From Amphimedon queenslandica (lineage: Eukaryota > Porifera > Demospongiae > Haplosclerida > Niphatidae), in NCBI RefSeq assembly GCF_000090795.2, contig NW_003546351.1, positions 95,578-133,089 of the forward strand: 37,512 bases of DNA. The letters are read 5' to 3'. The stretch's first letter is position 1; each line of letters starts with the position of its first letter. A program made the translations under genes and the position numbers. A model generated the notes under the pieces. The model searched no databases. It was given only the letters and a program-made list of their open reading frames with translations, and was not told the DNA's origin. Below, piece after piece: positions 1 through 8,939 of the stretch.

Positions 1-1065
1 CAATTATGTTTTTTTTATAATTATAAATATCAAATAAAACTGTTAGGAGAGGATACAAATGGTGACAAGCCACTAACGAGTCCTGAATGTGATGATTCTT
101 CTCTGCAAGTCCTGGTTAGCGACACAGACTTTAATACGAAATGAAGTGCTTCTACAGTACAACCAGTGAATTTACAGATAAAGAATAAGAGCCAGAGAGT
201 TCTTGCATCCCTCAACTATCCATAAAAGGGCCATCCTATAGTTTTTAAAAGTGAAAAGATGGTCATAATCATCCACACTCCAGCTGCAACATGACAACTG
301 AGTGAGTTATTCCACCGTACCTTGTCCTGATGAACTGAGACTAAGTCTGATGATAGACATTAGTCATAGGACTCAGTTGAATACACTTTTGTCTTCATAG
401 CAATAGAGAAGCAAGCGCCTTGGCTCCTGAAAGCAAAATTTACCAAAACGGGAATTGGCAAAGGATGAGAATAGGCCTACGAAAAACTGCTATAAAAGCC
501 AAAACAACAACCAAAGAGCTTACAGGAGAAATAAATAGAGTATGATAAAACAAAAAGAGAGCTCAAAGTAGCTCCTACAGTAAGGATGACTTGATAAAAG
601 AGGAAAATGTTCAGCCTGCCTGTTCACCAAAAAATCCGCCATTTTCATCCAGTTGGGAGGTGCGCGTTAATTGGACCGTTCGTTGCATAAGGTCCATTAC
701 GATGAGTGACTTATGCCTTTGCCTTTCAATCTAAATGCTTGTCCTCCGTGAATACAACTATACTTCAATTCATAGTACTTCAGTTCTGCCTTTATCGGTC
801 TTTCTATTTTCTTTTGAGCAGTTTCTATACAATTAGCATCACAGCTCACAAAATGTAGCTGTTATACTTCTTCACCTTTTCTTCTAGTTTCTCATGTTTC
901 AAAGCGCTCTCCTAGAGACAAGTGTACAGTATTCTCCTACATTGCGAGAACATAATTAGAGCCATCACTCTCACAAGTCTCAGTCTCAGCGACCTGACAC
1001 TGCACACTAATGGGTACAGCCGCAATGTTCCAAGTGTATAGTAGTAGTATTCTCCTTATGGCTTG

Positions 1066-1080
1066 CCCGCTTTATGCGGG
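1066..1080. other. Small GC hairpin
   Basis: CCCGC, then TTTAT, then GCGGG form a perfect 5-bp stem with a 5-nt loop inside otherwise AT-rich DNA. It resembles the short GC hairpins seen in the repeats near 29.3 and 34.1 kb, but is shorter. Function is unknown and chance is possible. Confidence 0.35.
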
Positions 1081-1484
1081 ACCATTTTTGTTTAAACGTC
1101 CCCTGATCCTGTAGTATAAGGCTGATTCGTCGAATCCTGGATCCGAGACTGTAGACACAGCGAACATGACACCAACAAAGAATTTGTCATGGATAAAATA
1201 GGAGTTGTAACCATGTTTCATCATTATAAGAGCATTTACATTAGAGAAAAGACTACATTTTTACTTTTATCCCATGTCATCAATTTCTAGCCAACTTCAA
1301 ATCGGAATGCTCCTGTACATATCATGTAATATGCCCGTGTAAGCAGCTGTCACAACTTATATGCTACACCTCCATCTACATCTCGGTAACTTCACTTATA
1401 AATTCTAGCATGTTTCTGTTAGCTTTTAATCATAATGTTATCATTATTACTGTAATTATCTACTTGATTTTATTATTATTAAGT

Positions 1485-1622
1485 TATTATTGTTTGTGAT
1501 TTTGTACCTCTCCTATTCCCTTTCCTCATCTCTTGCTCTCTTGTCTTCTTTTCTTTTCTTAATTTATTGTTATTTGTGATTTTGTATCTCTCCTTTTCCC
1601 TCTCCTAATCTCTTTCTTTCCA
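1485..1622. repeat. Two-copy pyrimidine-rich tandem repeat (about 80 bp)
   Basis: The block containing TTTGTGATTTTGTACCTCTCC followed by a C/T-rich run is repeated about 80 bp further on as TTTGTGATTTTGTATCTCTCC and the same kind of C/T run. The two units differ by scattered substitutions and short indels. It looks like an old local tandem duplication. Confidence 0.6.
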
Positions 1623-2140
1623 TTTTGTTCAAGGCTCTCCTAGTGACCTTGGTCAGTCCTTCAGTCTTCACTAGAACAATATTCACTCTTAATTTACTAC
1701 TCTCTTTTACTTGCACTGTAAAGTTATAAATAAAATTAATAAATAAATAAAGCAATGGAGAAAAGAAGTGGGCATGGTCTCGAGGCAGTGATACTAAGCC
1801 TCTTTCTTGCCTATTTTCTAGACTTGTGAAATATGGAAAGCTAGAGCTTCATTGCTAGACATTCTGTACACACTTGCTCTATTGTTTGCTGTCATAATTA
1901 CAGTTCATTATTGCTGTTTGATATTTCTGATGAATTTTTAAGCTATATTACTGCATTATCACTACATATTAACTTGTGGAACAATGGTTTCCATTTTTAC
2001 AAGTGCTTAAAGTGTCCCTTTGTCTTATAACAAGATGCATTAGTTATATTTAGTTGCTATCTGCATGTTTTAGCAACTGTATAATGCTGCTATCCCAACA
2101 TTGCAAACTACTGCACACACGGTTAAATATTAATTTTTAA

Positions 2141-3080
2141 CACTGACCACGAAAGAGTTCAAGGTGATAGGTCATCTGTTTACTTGTACCTTGAGTGTCC
2201 ATAGCTCATAGTTCTCCTGGATAATTGCTCCAAGGAACTGAATACTCTGTTCTTCAGTGATGTCATTCACAGTGCTTTCACATACATTTTGAAAATGATC
2301 GACTACCACATTTGTGGCATTTGGCTTCACTTGCTAAGCAGTGACCTCTTTTCTCTGGGAGGTGAATCCCACATCTTGAACAGCACTTGTTGCATTTTTG
2401 TTGTTGAGTAGTGGCAGACATGGGGGGTCCTGATCTATTCTATACTGGCAAGCGTTTCCTTGATCTGTGACCTTTTGTCTGAATGTCATGTGACTCTGTC
2501 TTGACCTTACTGTCAGCCGCCTCTCTCCGCTGCTGCTTCTTAATAGCTTTATTTTTATAACCAGTTTAGTTGCACCTGCCAAGTCTAGCCTTTGTTGAAG
2601 CTGCGTCTCCTCTGTGAGTGCGTGACTTCTTATCCCAACTACAATTCTGTCTTGAATCATCTGATCATACAAAGCCCCATTATTACACTTTAATGCTAGC
2701 TTGTGCAGATCAGTGATAAATGCTTCTACTGCTTCGCCTTCTTCTTGATGTTGGTATTGAACTTAGCTCTCGTATTTTGTGTTCTTTGTAAAGCATACAT
2801 CAAACTTCTCGTTGATGGTTTTTTTGCAGTCCTTGAGGTGGTCTTCTATGAGATTCAATGAAGAGACAACGTTGTGGGCAACATCTCCCATGGAGTAGAA
2901 CATTCAGTCAACCCTGACTCTCGTGTGACTTCTCAGCTAGACCTGAAGCTGTCCCAAAGTGTTCAAACATCCTTATGCAGCGAGGCAACTTTTCTGACTT
3001 CAAACAGTCAAATGGTTCTAGAATTGATATCTGATAAGTACTTGTAGCCCTTCTCACTACTGCAGATATCCCACTTCAGA
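2141..3080 (-). pseudogene. gag: Ty3/gypsy gag relic (K02A2.6-like)
   Basis: Read on the minus strand, this is a decayed gag of a Ty3/gypsy LTR retrotransposon, the structural protein that packages the element RNA. An N-terminal segment reads FDCLKSEKLPRCIRMFEHF, followed by a LLYSMGDVAHN block. The central stretch QMIQDRIVVGI then SHALTEETQLQ is the typical gag core seen in K02A2.6-like elements. Near 2330-2400 two zinc knuckles are visible in one frame: CSRCG with HC, then CHKCGSRSFSKC. A FLGAI...W.LKV block near 2200-2240 matches the usual start of pol, just before the protease. Homology stops near 2140, so protease, RT and integrase are missing. At least one stop and two frame changes break it. 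It runs opposite to the gypsy pol at 26 kb, so these are separate insertions. Confidence 0.8.
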
Positions 3081-3085
3081 CACCA
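3069..3085 (-). other. Primer-binding site of the gypsy fragment, tRNA-Leu type
   Basis: On the minus strand the sequence right after the LTR end reads TGGTGTCTGAAGTGGGA. This differs at two positions from the TGGTGTCAGGAGTGGGA expected for priming by a tRNA-Leu 3' end. Its place, immediately downstream of a terminal ..TTACA and upstream of gag, fits a reverse-transcription primer site. The tRNA assignment is from memory. Confidence 0.65.
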
Positions 3086-3250
3086 TGTAAGATTGGGCTA
3101 ACTCAATGATATTCATGCAATGAACAATGAAAATATAATACAGATCCCATCTGGCTAAAATTAGATTGAAAGAATAGAAGAGAATGGAAGACAGAAGAGA
3201 ACCATGAAGTAGAATGATAATCATAACATTACATATTTATACACATACAT
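3086..3250 (-). mobile_element. 3' part of a gypsy 5' LTR
   Basis: The minus strand ends in TTACA directly abutting the primer-binding site, the usual LTR boundary. A GTATAAATATG box near 3235 would suit an LTR promoter. I could not place the outer TG end, because no second LTR is present for comparison; the outer coordinate is a guess. Confidence 0.5.
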
Positions 3251-3603
3251 CAGGAAATGGTAAATGTGACCCAATATGAAAAAACCAGGCAATCTCCGGG
3301 AACTATCATTTGCAGCTATTGGCTCATAATCACAAAAAATTTTTACCGGGCCAAATTCATTCTATCACATAAACATGTTATACAAACAAAATTCTTTCAT
3401 TTGATACCAAAATCAGGTGTGGCGAAGCCTTTTTTGCCGATTTAAAAGCCCTTCAATATTTTTCCTTGATTGTGCACGTAGAATGTTACACGGAACAAAC
3501 ACGAAATAAATACAGAGTGCTTTAATGTGTAAATGGTAACCATGGAGTCTCCAAAGACACTATTTAAAGTATAACAAAGACAAAGAAGACTACTTTTAAA
3601 ACT
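3251..3603. other. Intergenic DNA without recognised features
   Basis: AT-rich sequence between the gypsy LTR fragment and the first ATG of the next relic. No protein motif, clear repeat or terminal inverted repeat was found. It would contain the promoter of the downstream gene if that was ever host-transcribed. Confidence 0.4.
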
Positions 3604-6300
3604 ATGGCTACAGAAAGAGACATTGCTTGCTTGTTAAATAAAGAAATAGGTCGTAAAGATAGTGACTACGTTGCTTTAATTATTGGGGACTACTTTTGTA
3701 ATTAAACAAGAGGTAAGCTTATTCATAACACTTTTTATATACTAACTGTTAATAGCCGTTAGCTATGACAACAATGACATTCCATCACCTGTATAAATGC
3801 ACAATGTTATCTTAGTTATACAGTGTATTTGTTAATTGATAGAGACAGAATATGAAGGAGTAGAAGATATGAAAGAGAAAGAGGAAGAGAATGGGATTGT
3901 GATGAGGATATCAATTCACCACTGTTTGCAGAGGTGACTGTGGAGCTACAAGTGTGAGATCTTAATTTAGAATCAGCAATCCCTGATGCTCCAGTTACTT
4001 CAACTACTGACTCTTGTGATGACATGAGGAAGGAAGACTTACAGGAGGAAGAAAAATTATCGAAGTTCTTTGAACATGAATGTGGTTTTTCAGATAATTG
4101 CTATGCACTTTTCAGTCACTCTTATACAAAAACATTATAGATGTGACATATAAGCCATGGCAAAGCCTGTTCAAGAGATTGCTGTTACAAGTCTATTACA
4201 AGTCAAATGGCAGCAACATCTACCATGGGGGAATTTTCAACTGGCAACCACAGGAGACAGAAAGAGAGAAAGAGGCAATTTTTTATGTTCATGCATCAAG
4301 GTCATCAAGTTTGTAACTCTGAGTGAGACAACACAAAATTAATTATATTTTTCAACTAGATATGTAGAGAAACATGTTTGAAGCTAGATGCATATAGCAA
4401 AAGCAGATTTGAGGAAATCATGAAAAACTAAAGAAAGAATGGATTAATACCAAGGTATGAGACTTACTGTTAAATGATATGTACTTAATTTTATTGGAGT
4501 TTATGGAAATGCTGGAAAGACACCAAACCATGCTCATGACATTCTTAGGGTTCTTGTGTTCATCAGAAATTACACTAAAGTCCATGGAATCAGTCTTCCT
4601 GGAAGATTACCAGGAATGAAAAGTGATGAGAATAAGGAGTTTCTACCATGCAGTACATCTAAAAGGCAGGTATATTTGGAGTATGTGGAATCATGTGAAG
4701 GGCTTCATGTCAAGTTAGTACTGTAATAACACAAGTATTATATTTATCATTTTCAGGTAATGCAAAAGGCACTAGATCAGAGAAGTCATGTTAAAAAGAA
4801 AAGGAAGTACTATAAGGATGTATTAAAAGAGGCACAATTATTGTTAAAAGGGCCGTATACTGATGCGGCACGCAATTACAATCTCCCACTGACAAGGCCA
4901 CTTGCTGTGCCATATATTGTAGCCCATTATAGCTTCGATTATATTAGAACCTCTGCACAATGGTCACCATTTGGAACTATTCCTTTGGCTGTTATATGGG
5001 GGTGGTCTTTACTGAGGGGTTCAGTTTAAGGTATCTAACTGAACAGATAGTTAACTTGTTTTGCCTTCTTAAGTGTCTAGATTTATTCCGCAGGTTAATA
5101 ACGAGTACAAAGATCCTGCAGGTGGTATGTAAGAGGTAGCAGAAAAAAGTGAAATAGAGCAAAAGAAAGTGCATGCTTAAGTTTTCAGCCATTTTATATA
5201 GATGGATGGGGCTACACGTGACGTTTTATTATAAACAACATCCAGTCTTGGTAATGGGTGTGGCCACATGGCTGTTAAAGGGCAGTTTTTCTCAATGATT
5301 TATACTTTGTTGAAGAAGTTCTGAGTGCTCATTAAACGCAATTGAGAAGTGGTCATGCTTCAGGGGTTGCCTCAACAGGCAAGTAAGTGTAGTTTGCATC
5401 CGGACCTGGACAATTGGCCTTTATATGATAGACGGCCTTTATTTCGCGGAGGTGGTTATGCGAGTTTCCACTGTATGCTCAACAGGTAACAATAATTTTA
5501 TGACATTAAAGTGTATCTAGCTTACTTACTCTTAAAGGTTCACTATCCTTCAAGTCCACTGCAAGCAGGTCCAATTAAAATTTCCTACTCACAGCAAATG
5601 TGGTATCTTTGAAAGTGTGCTGTGAAGCTATCCCTCAGCAGGTTTATTTCTTGATCGATGAATCATTTGACACTGGTAAAAGGCCAATCCTGTCATAAGC
5701 ATGGTACATTTTTATTTGAAGAATCATGGCATTCACTCAGTTAATATCCATTTCAATGCTGACAATTGTACGGGGCAAAATAAAAATAATACAGCTATTG
5801 AAATTAGTATAATGCATGCACGATGGTGTAACTTGTTAAACGTAATTCTTTATTAATTTTAGTACATTATATGGCAAAAGTTTAGTAAAGCAGAGGTGGA
5901 CTCATTGGATGACTTTGTTGAAGTTGTAGAACAATCATGTGCTGTGAACAAAGCCCAACCAGTAGGAAGTAGCAATTGTGAACTCGTAGAAACGTTTGAC
6001 TTGTCTAGTTTGCCACATTATTCAACAAAATAAAAGGCTACCAACACTTTGTTGTAAATGCGGCCTTACCTGGTTCAGTTGAAGCCAGACAAGTTGTAGA
6101 TGGCCAATTTACACAATTCAATTTGCTCAGGAGGACACTCAAGTAATGGAAAATGAACTACCTAATGTAATACCACCAAAGGGTGTGTCAAGTAAAAGGA
6201 AATGGTACCTTTACAAAAGCATAAGATTGTTTCTGAGATACAAATGTAAAGTTGCAACCTGCCCTCTTTCTGATGTACCTCGACCAACAGGATTATTTCA
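3604..6300 (+). pseudogene. DUF7869-like protein gene, multi-exon relic
   Basis: This belongs to a repeated eukaryotic family I recall as DUF7869, of unknown biochemical role. A plausible start, MATERDIACLLNKEIG, lies at 3604. Landmarks follow in the expected order: FFEHECGFSDNC (about 4055), RRQKERKRQFFMF (4250), NGLIPR then GNAGKTPNHA (4440-4540), NYTKVHGISLPGRLPG (4570-4620), LPCSTSKRQVY, and VAHYSFDY (4915-4945). After an insertion come VHYPSSPLQAGPI (5540), FNADNCTGQNKNN (5745-5795), SKAEVDSLDDFVEVVEQSC (5883-5945) and GVSSKRKWYLY (6180). Several joins carry GT-AG borders, for example an AG acceptor before about 5860. Stops and frame changes break many exons, so it cannot make a full protein as it stands. 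The NADNC.GQNKNN motif is the family hallmark. Whether it is a host family or transposon cargo is unresolved. Confidence 0.72.
4946..5537. mobile_element. Insertion in the DUF7869-like relic, left end Tigger-like
   Basis: Homology to the surrounding family stops after SFDY and resumes at VHYPSS, leaving about 590 bp of foreign sequence. It begins with TAGAACCTCTGCACAATGG, then GGGGGTGGTCTTTACTGAGGGGTTC, a pattern typical of pogo/Tigger subterminal DNA. No matching right end was found, so the element is internally deleted or the rest is intron. A 44-codon frame at 5355-5489 (MLQGLPQQASK start) has no recognised relative. A GGGTGTGGCCAC motif lies near 5256. Confidence 0.4.
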
Positions 6301-6450
6301 ACAATTAACCCAGGTGTAGATGATCCACCAGATCTCGCAATGGAGATTGAAGTACCACACTCTCCTAGGCAATCTCGAACCACCTAAAACACAAAGAAAA
6401 TGTGGTAATTGTTTCAATTTGGTCATAATAGAAGAACTTGTTGATGCAAT
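6300..6450 (+). pseudogene. CCHC zinc-knuckle remnant
   Basis: The frame DDPPDLAMEIEVPHSPRQSR leads, after a stop, into KTQRKCGNCFN. The complementary half GHNRRTC lies directly after it in another frame, so a CX2CX4HX4C knuckle is split by a frameshift near 6420. Such CG.C...GHN.RTC knuckles commonly sit at the C-terminal end of MULE/FAR1-type transposases. It could be the tail of the preceding DUF7869-like gene or a fragment of a second transposase. It ends shortly before the 53-bp minisatellite. Confidence 0.5.
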
Positions 6451-6484
6451 TAGTGAATGAATAACAGAAATGAGTTTGTGTAAC

Positions 6485-6735
6485 GACATCCCTTTCAACA
6501 GGAGAGGAACTAGTTTGTTGAGAACAAACACACAATTGATCCCCAGAAACAGGAGCGGAACTAGTTTGGAAGCCATACATTCAAACTATTGATCCCCTGA
6601 AACAGGAATAGAATTAGTTTGAATGCCAAATATTCAAACTATTGATCTGCTAAGAGACAGGAACTCATTTGTAATGCTTAGACATACAAACTATGGATCA
6701 TTTTGAAAAGAAAGGTTTGGAACTAGTACGTGCGT
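6485..6735. repeat. 53-bp degenerate minisatellite, about 4.5 copies
   Basis: Units begin at 6485, 6538, 6591 and 6644, with spacings of 53, 53 and 53, and a partial unit begins at 6696. The shared core is GAAACAGGA..GGAACTAGTTTG followed by TTCAAACTATTGAT. Units differ by about 10-25 percent, so the array is old. Confidence 0.75.
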
Positions 6736-6954
6736 GAGATGTCAACATAAACACAAACACTCATTTTTGTTTCAAACTTACTAACTCAAAAGAGAAGGCC
6801 AACAAAGTTAGTCATGAAGTTATCATGCAGGTTATTTGTGTTTATCTGTACAGGTGAGAGGGCTGGAGAATAAAGAAATAACACCAAGTGTCAACTGTGA
6901 CCTATATGATATGAAATAAGACACCTGAAACTGTAAGTTCCACATGAAAAAGTA

Positions 6955-8668
6955 ATGGCGGCCCCAATAGAGGATGTCCTCATTGAGGTCCATCATCTGA
7001 TGGTAAGTTGAGAATGTGTGACCCTATAGTGATAACTATAATGCCTTTTTTTGTAGATGAACTTGGTAAGTTGTTTGTATGTTTATGTTGTACATTAAGA
7101 AGCAAAAATAACTGTATTTGTAGCAGAAAAAAAAGAAGTCTGGGAGAAGAACAAACGAGACAGAGGTGAGAGGACGGATGAGAAATGGGACAGTGACAAG
7201 GAGAGAGGAGTCAGTACAAAGGGGAATAGTAAGAACGAAAGGTAAAATGTACAACTGTACATGACATTGTTTTTTAAGGGTAACTACACCCAAAAATTTT
7301 TTTCCCTGAAATAAGTTGGTAATAAAGAATCTTAGGAAAAATAGCTAAAATTATTAAAAAGTACTGTTTCTATACAAAACTTTGGGTCAAAAGTTGCCTT
7401 GCTGCCATTTTGTCAAATCACTTCCTGTAGTGGGCGTGATCATGCGATGACGTAGATGGGGGAACATTAGCAAGTTTCTGCATTGAAATATTAGCAACTT
7501 TAAGGCTGGATTTCTAAGTTTTGTGTGCAAGGGGCAATTTTAATGAAGTAAACCATATAGGACAAATCAAGTGCTAACTACAAGCAGTTATACTGGTAAC
7601 AAAATCCGTCTATTTGTAAAAACTTCTAAATGACAAATTTAAATTTAGACTACATAATTTAGCTCTGCATAACTTCTAATAATTGCAAAATACCTCGTAG
7701 CTGCTTTCTTGCACGCAGAACTTAGAAATCCAGCCTTAAAATTGCTAATATTTCAATGCAGAAACTTGCTAATGTTCGCCCATATATGTCATCGTGTGAC
7801 CACGCCCACCACCGGAATTGATTTCATAAGATGGCTGCTAGGCAACTTTTGACCCAAGATTTAGTACCGAAACAGTACTTTTTAATAATTTTAGCTATTT
7901 TTCCTATGATTCTCTCTTCATTAACAACTTATTCGAGGCAAAAAAGTTTTGGGGTGCAGTTACACTTCAATAAAATCAAATGACTTCAGTATGCTTATTC
8001 ATATGTATGACAGTTTATTTACATGTGTGACAATTTTTTGTTTCGAAGCAGCTGTAAGAAGGACTATTAAACTAAAAAGTAATTTTGCATTCCACTTTAG
8101 TTAGTTCTATTTACAAGAAACAAGCAAGGAAAAAGGCCCGTATATTATTAAACAAATAATTAAATTACTTGTACTTTAAATTCACTTTTCTGAAATTAAA
8201 GACTTAGAGCAGTTTAGGCCAGCTTTACAATTTAAACATAATTTTAAGTGTAAACTGAAGGCTTTATGCCATTGTAAATTAGGGAAACTGGAACTCATGG
8301 AAAAGGCAGGAGATAGAGGGGAAGTAGTGAGGAGATGGGAGAGGAAACAGAGGCAGGGAAGGAGACAGGGACAGGTGAAGGGACTGGGGCAGAGTGAGAA
8401 AAGGGAAAGAAATTTAAAGTATCAATGGAGCATTAATAAAAGAAGTAATCAGTATAATTTTTCCATTGTTTAGAGGAAGCGAAGACAACACAGAGGAGTG
8501 TGGGGTAAAGGCGGAAAGCAAGAACGAGGAGGAGGAAGAGGAGGGCAAGGAGGGAAGGGAGGAGGGCAAGGAGGGAAGTGACGAGGCCAAGGAGGAAGAG
8601 GAGGCCATCGTCCAACAGTAATTGAAGGAAACATTATGAAACATAAGTATAACAATAACCTTCTATAA
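6955..8668 (+). CDS. Spliced RGG-rich protein gene with a 9-nt microexon candidate
   Basis: I do not recognise the family. Five blocks bounded by GT-AG sites join in one frame: 6955-7002 (MAAPIEDVLIEVHHLM), 7057-7065 (MNL), 7124-7241 (QKKKKSGRRTNET start), 8283-8374 (GKLELMEKAGDRGEVVRRW start) and 8474-8668. The last block encodes a glycine/arginine-rich tail with RGGGRGGQGG-type repeats, ending HRPTVIEGN...NNLL. RGG tails usually bind RNA or nucleic acid, so that is a cautious guess at its role. The exon phases agree: 57 nt, then 118+92 nt, both ending on codon boundaries. The only defect is a TGA at 8579-8581 within the RGG region. The start ATGGCGG has a good Kozak context. A foldback element sits in the third intron. 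It may be the N-terminal part of the MULE-like gene downstream, or a separate gene. Confidence 0.5.
7276..7967. mobile_element. Foldback transposon A, inverted-repeat arms of about 270 bp
   Basis: The left end AAGGGTAACTACACCCAAAAA is mirrored at the right end, whose reverse complement starts AAGTGTAACTGCACCCCAAAA. The arms continue inward for about 270 bp, including AGCAAGTTTCTGCATTGAAA and CCAGCCTTAAA segments in both. The centre (about 7540-7690) is unique. No coding potential is seen. TTAA at the left edge, with TTCAA at the right, suggests a TTAA-type target, as used by piggyBac and Kolobok. It shares an ACTTCCTGT..GTGGGCGTG..TGACGT core with foldback B at 19.7 kb. It lies in an intron of the RGG gene. 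Confidence 0.8.
7968..8282. other. Intronic DNA, no feature recognised
   Basis: AT-rich sequence between the foldback element and the AG acceptor at 8281-8282. I see no repeat, motif or open frame of interest. Confidence 0.4.
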
Positions 8669-8939
8669 GATTCATCAGCAAGTGCCAAAACTATTAACGC
8701 TACATGTACATCACTTAATTAAAGCTCCAAATAACAATCTAAATAAGAATACTACCTGTAAACTGAAGCAGAAGCTGTCTGAATGTAAATGAAGTGTATG
8801 ACCCAGATGATGTTACTACAGTTTACAAAAAAGGACTATTTGCGCTAGAAGAGAGAGTAATAACTGTACAACTTTTGTTATGAAAAAACTTACTTGTATT
8901 TGAAGTCTTCATGCATGACAGACCAGTCCAGACCATGCA

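Larger units (their letters stand above)
1..2140. other. AT-rich stretch without a recognisable gene
   Basis: I find no conserved protein motif on either strand. Open frames are short (about 60 codons) and biased by local base composition. The stretch holds a small GC hairpin near 1066 and a pyrimidine-rich tandem duplication near 1485, listed separately. It could be intergenic DNA or the inside of an old, unrecognisable repeat. Confidence 0.5.

Noticed and set aside
6162..6580. Overlapping minus-strand frames of 70-90 codons
   Set aside because: They run opposite the DUF7869-like C-terminal blocks and the zinc-knuckle remnant and have no motif.
6485..6735. CRISPR array
   Set aside because: The 53-bp units are contiguous and degenerate with no distinct spacers; it is a minisatellite in a eukaryotic context.
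8414..8688. Three overlapping Ser/Leu/Pro-rich minus-strand frames
   Set aside because: They are the antisense of the purine-rich RGG exon; the plus strand has consistent splice sites and phase.
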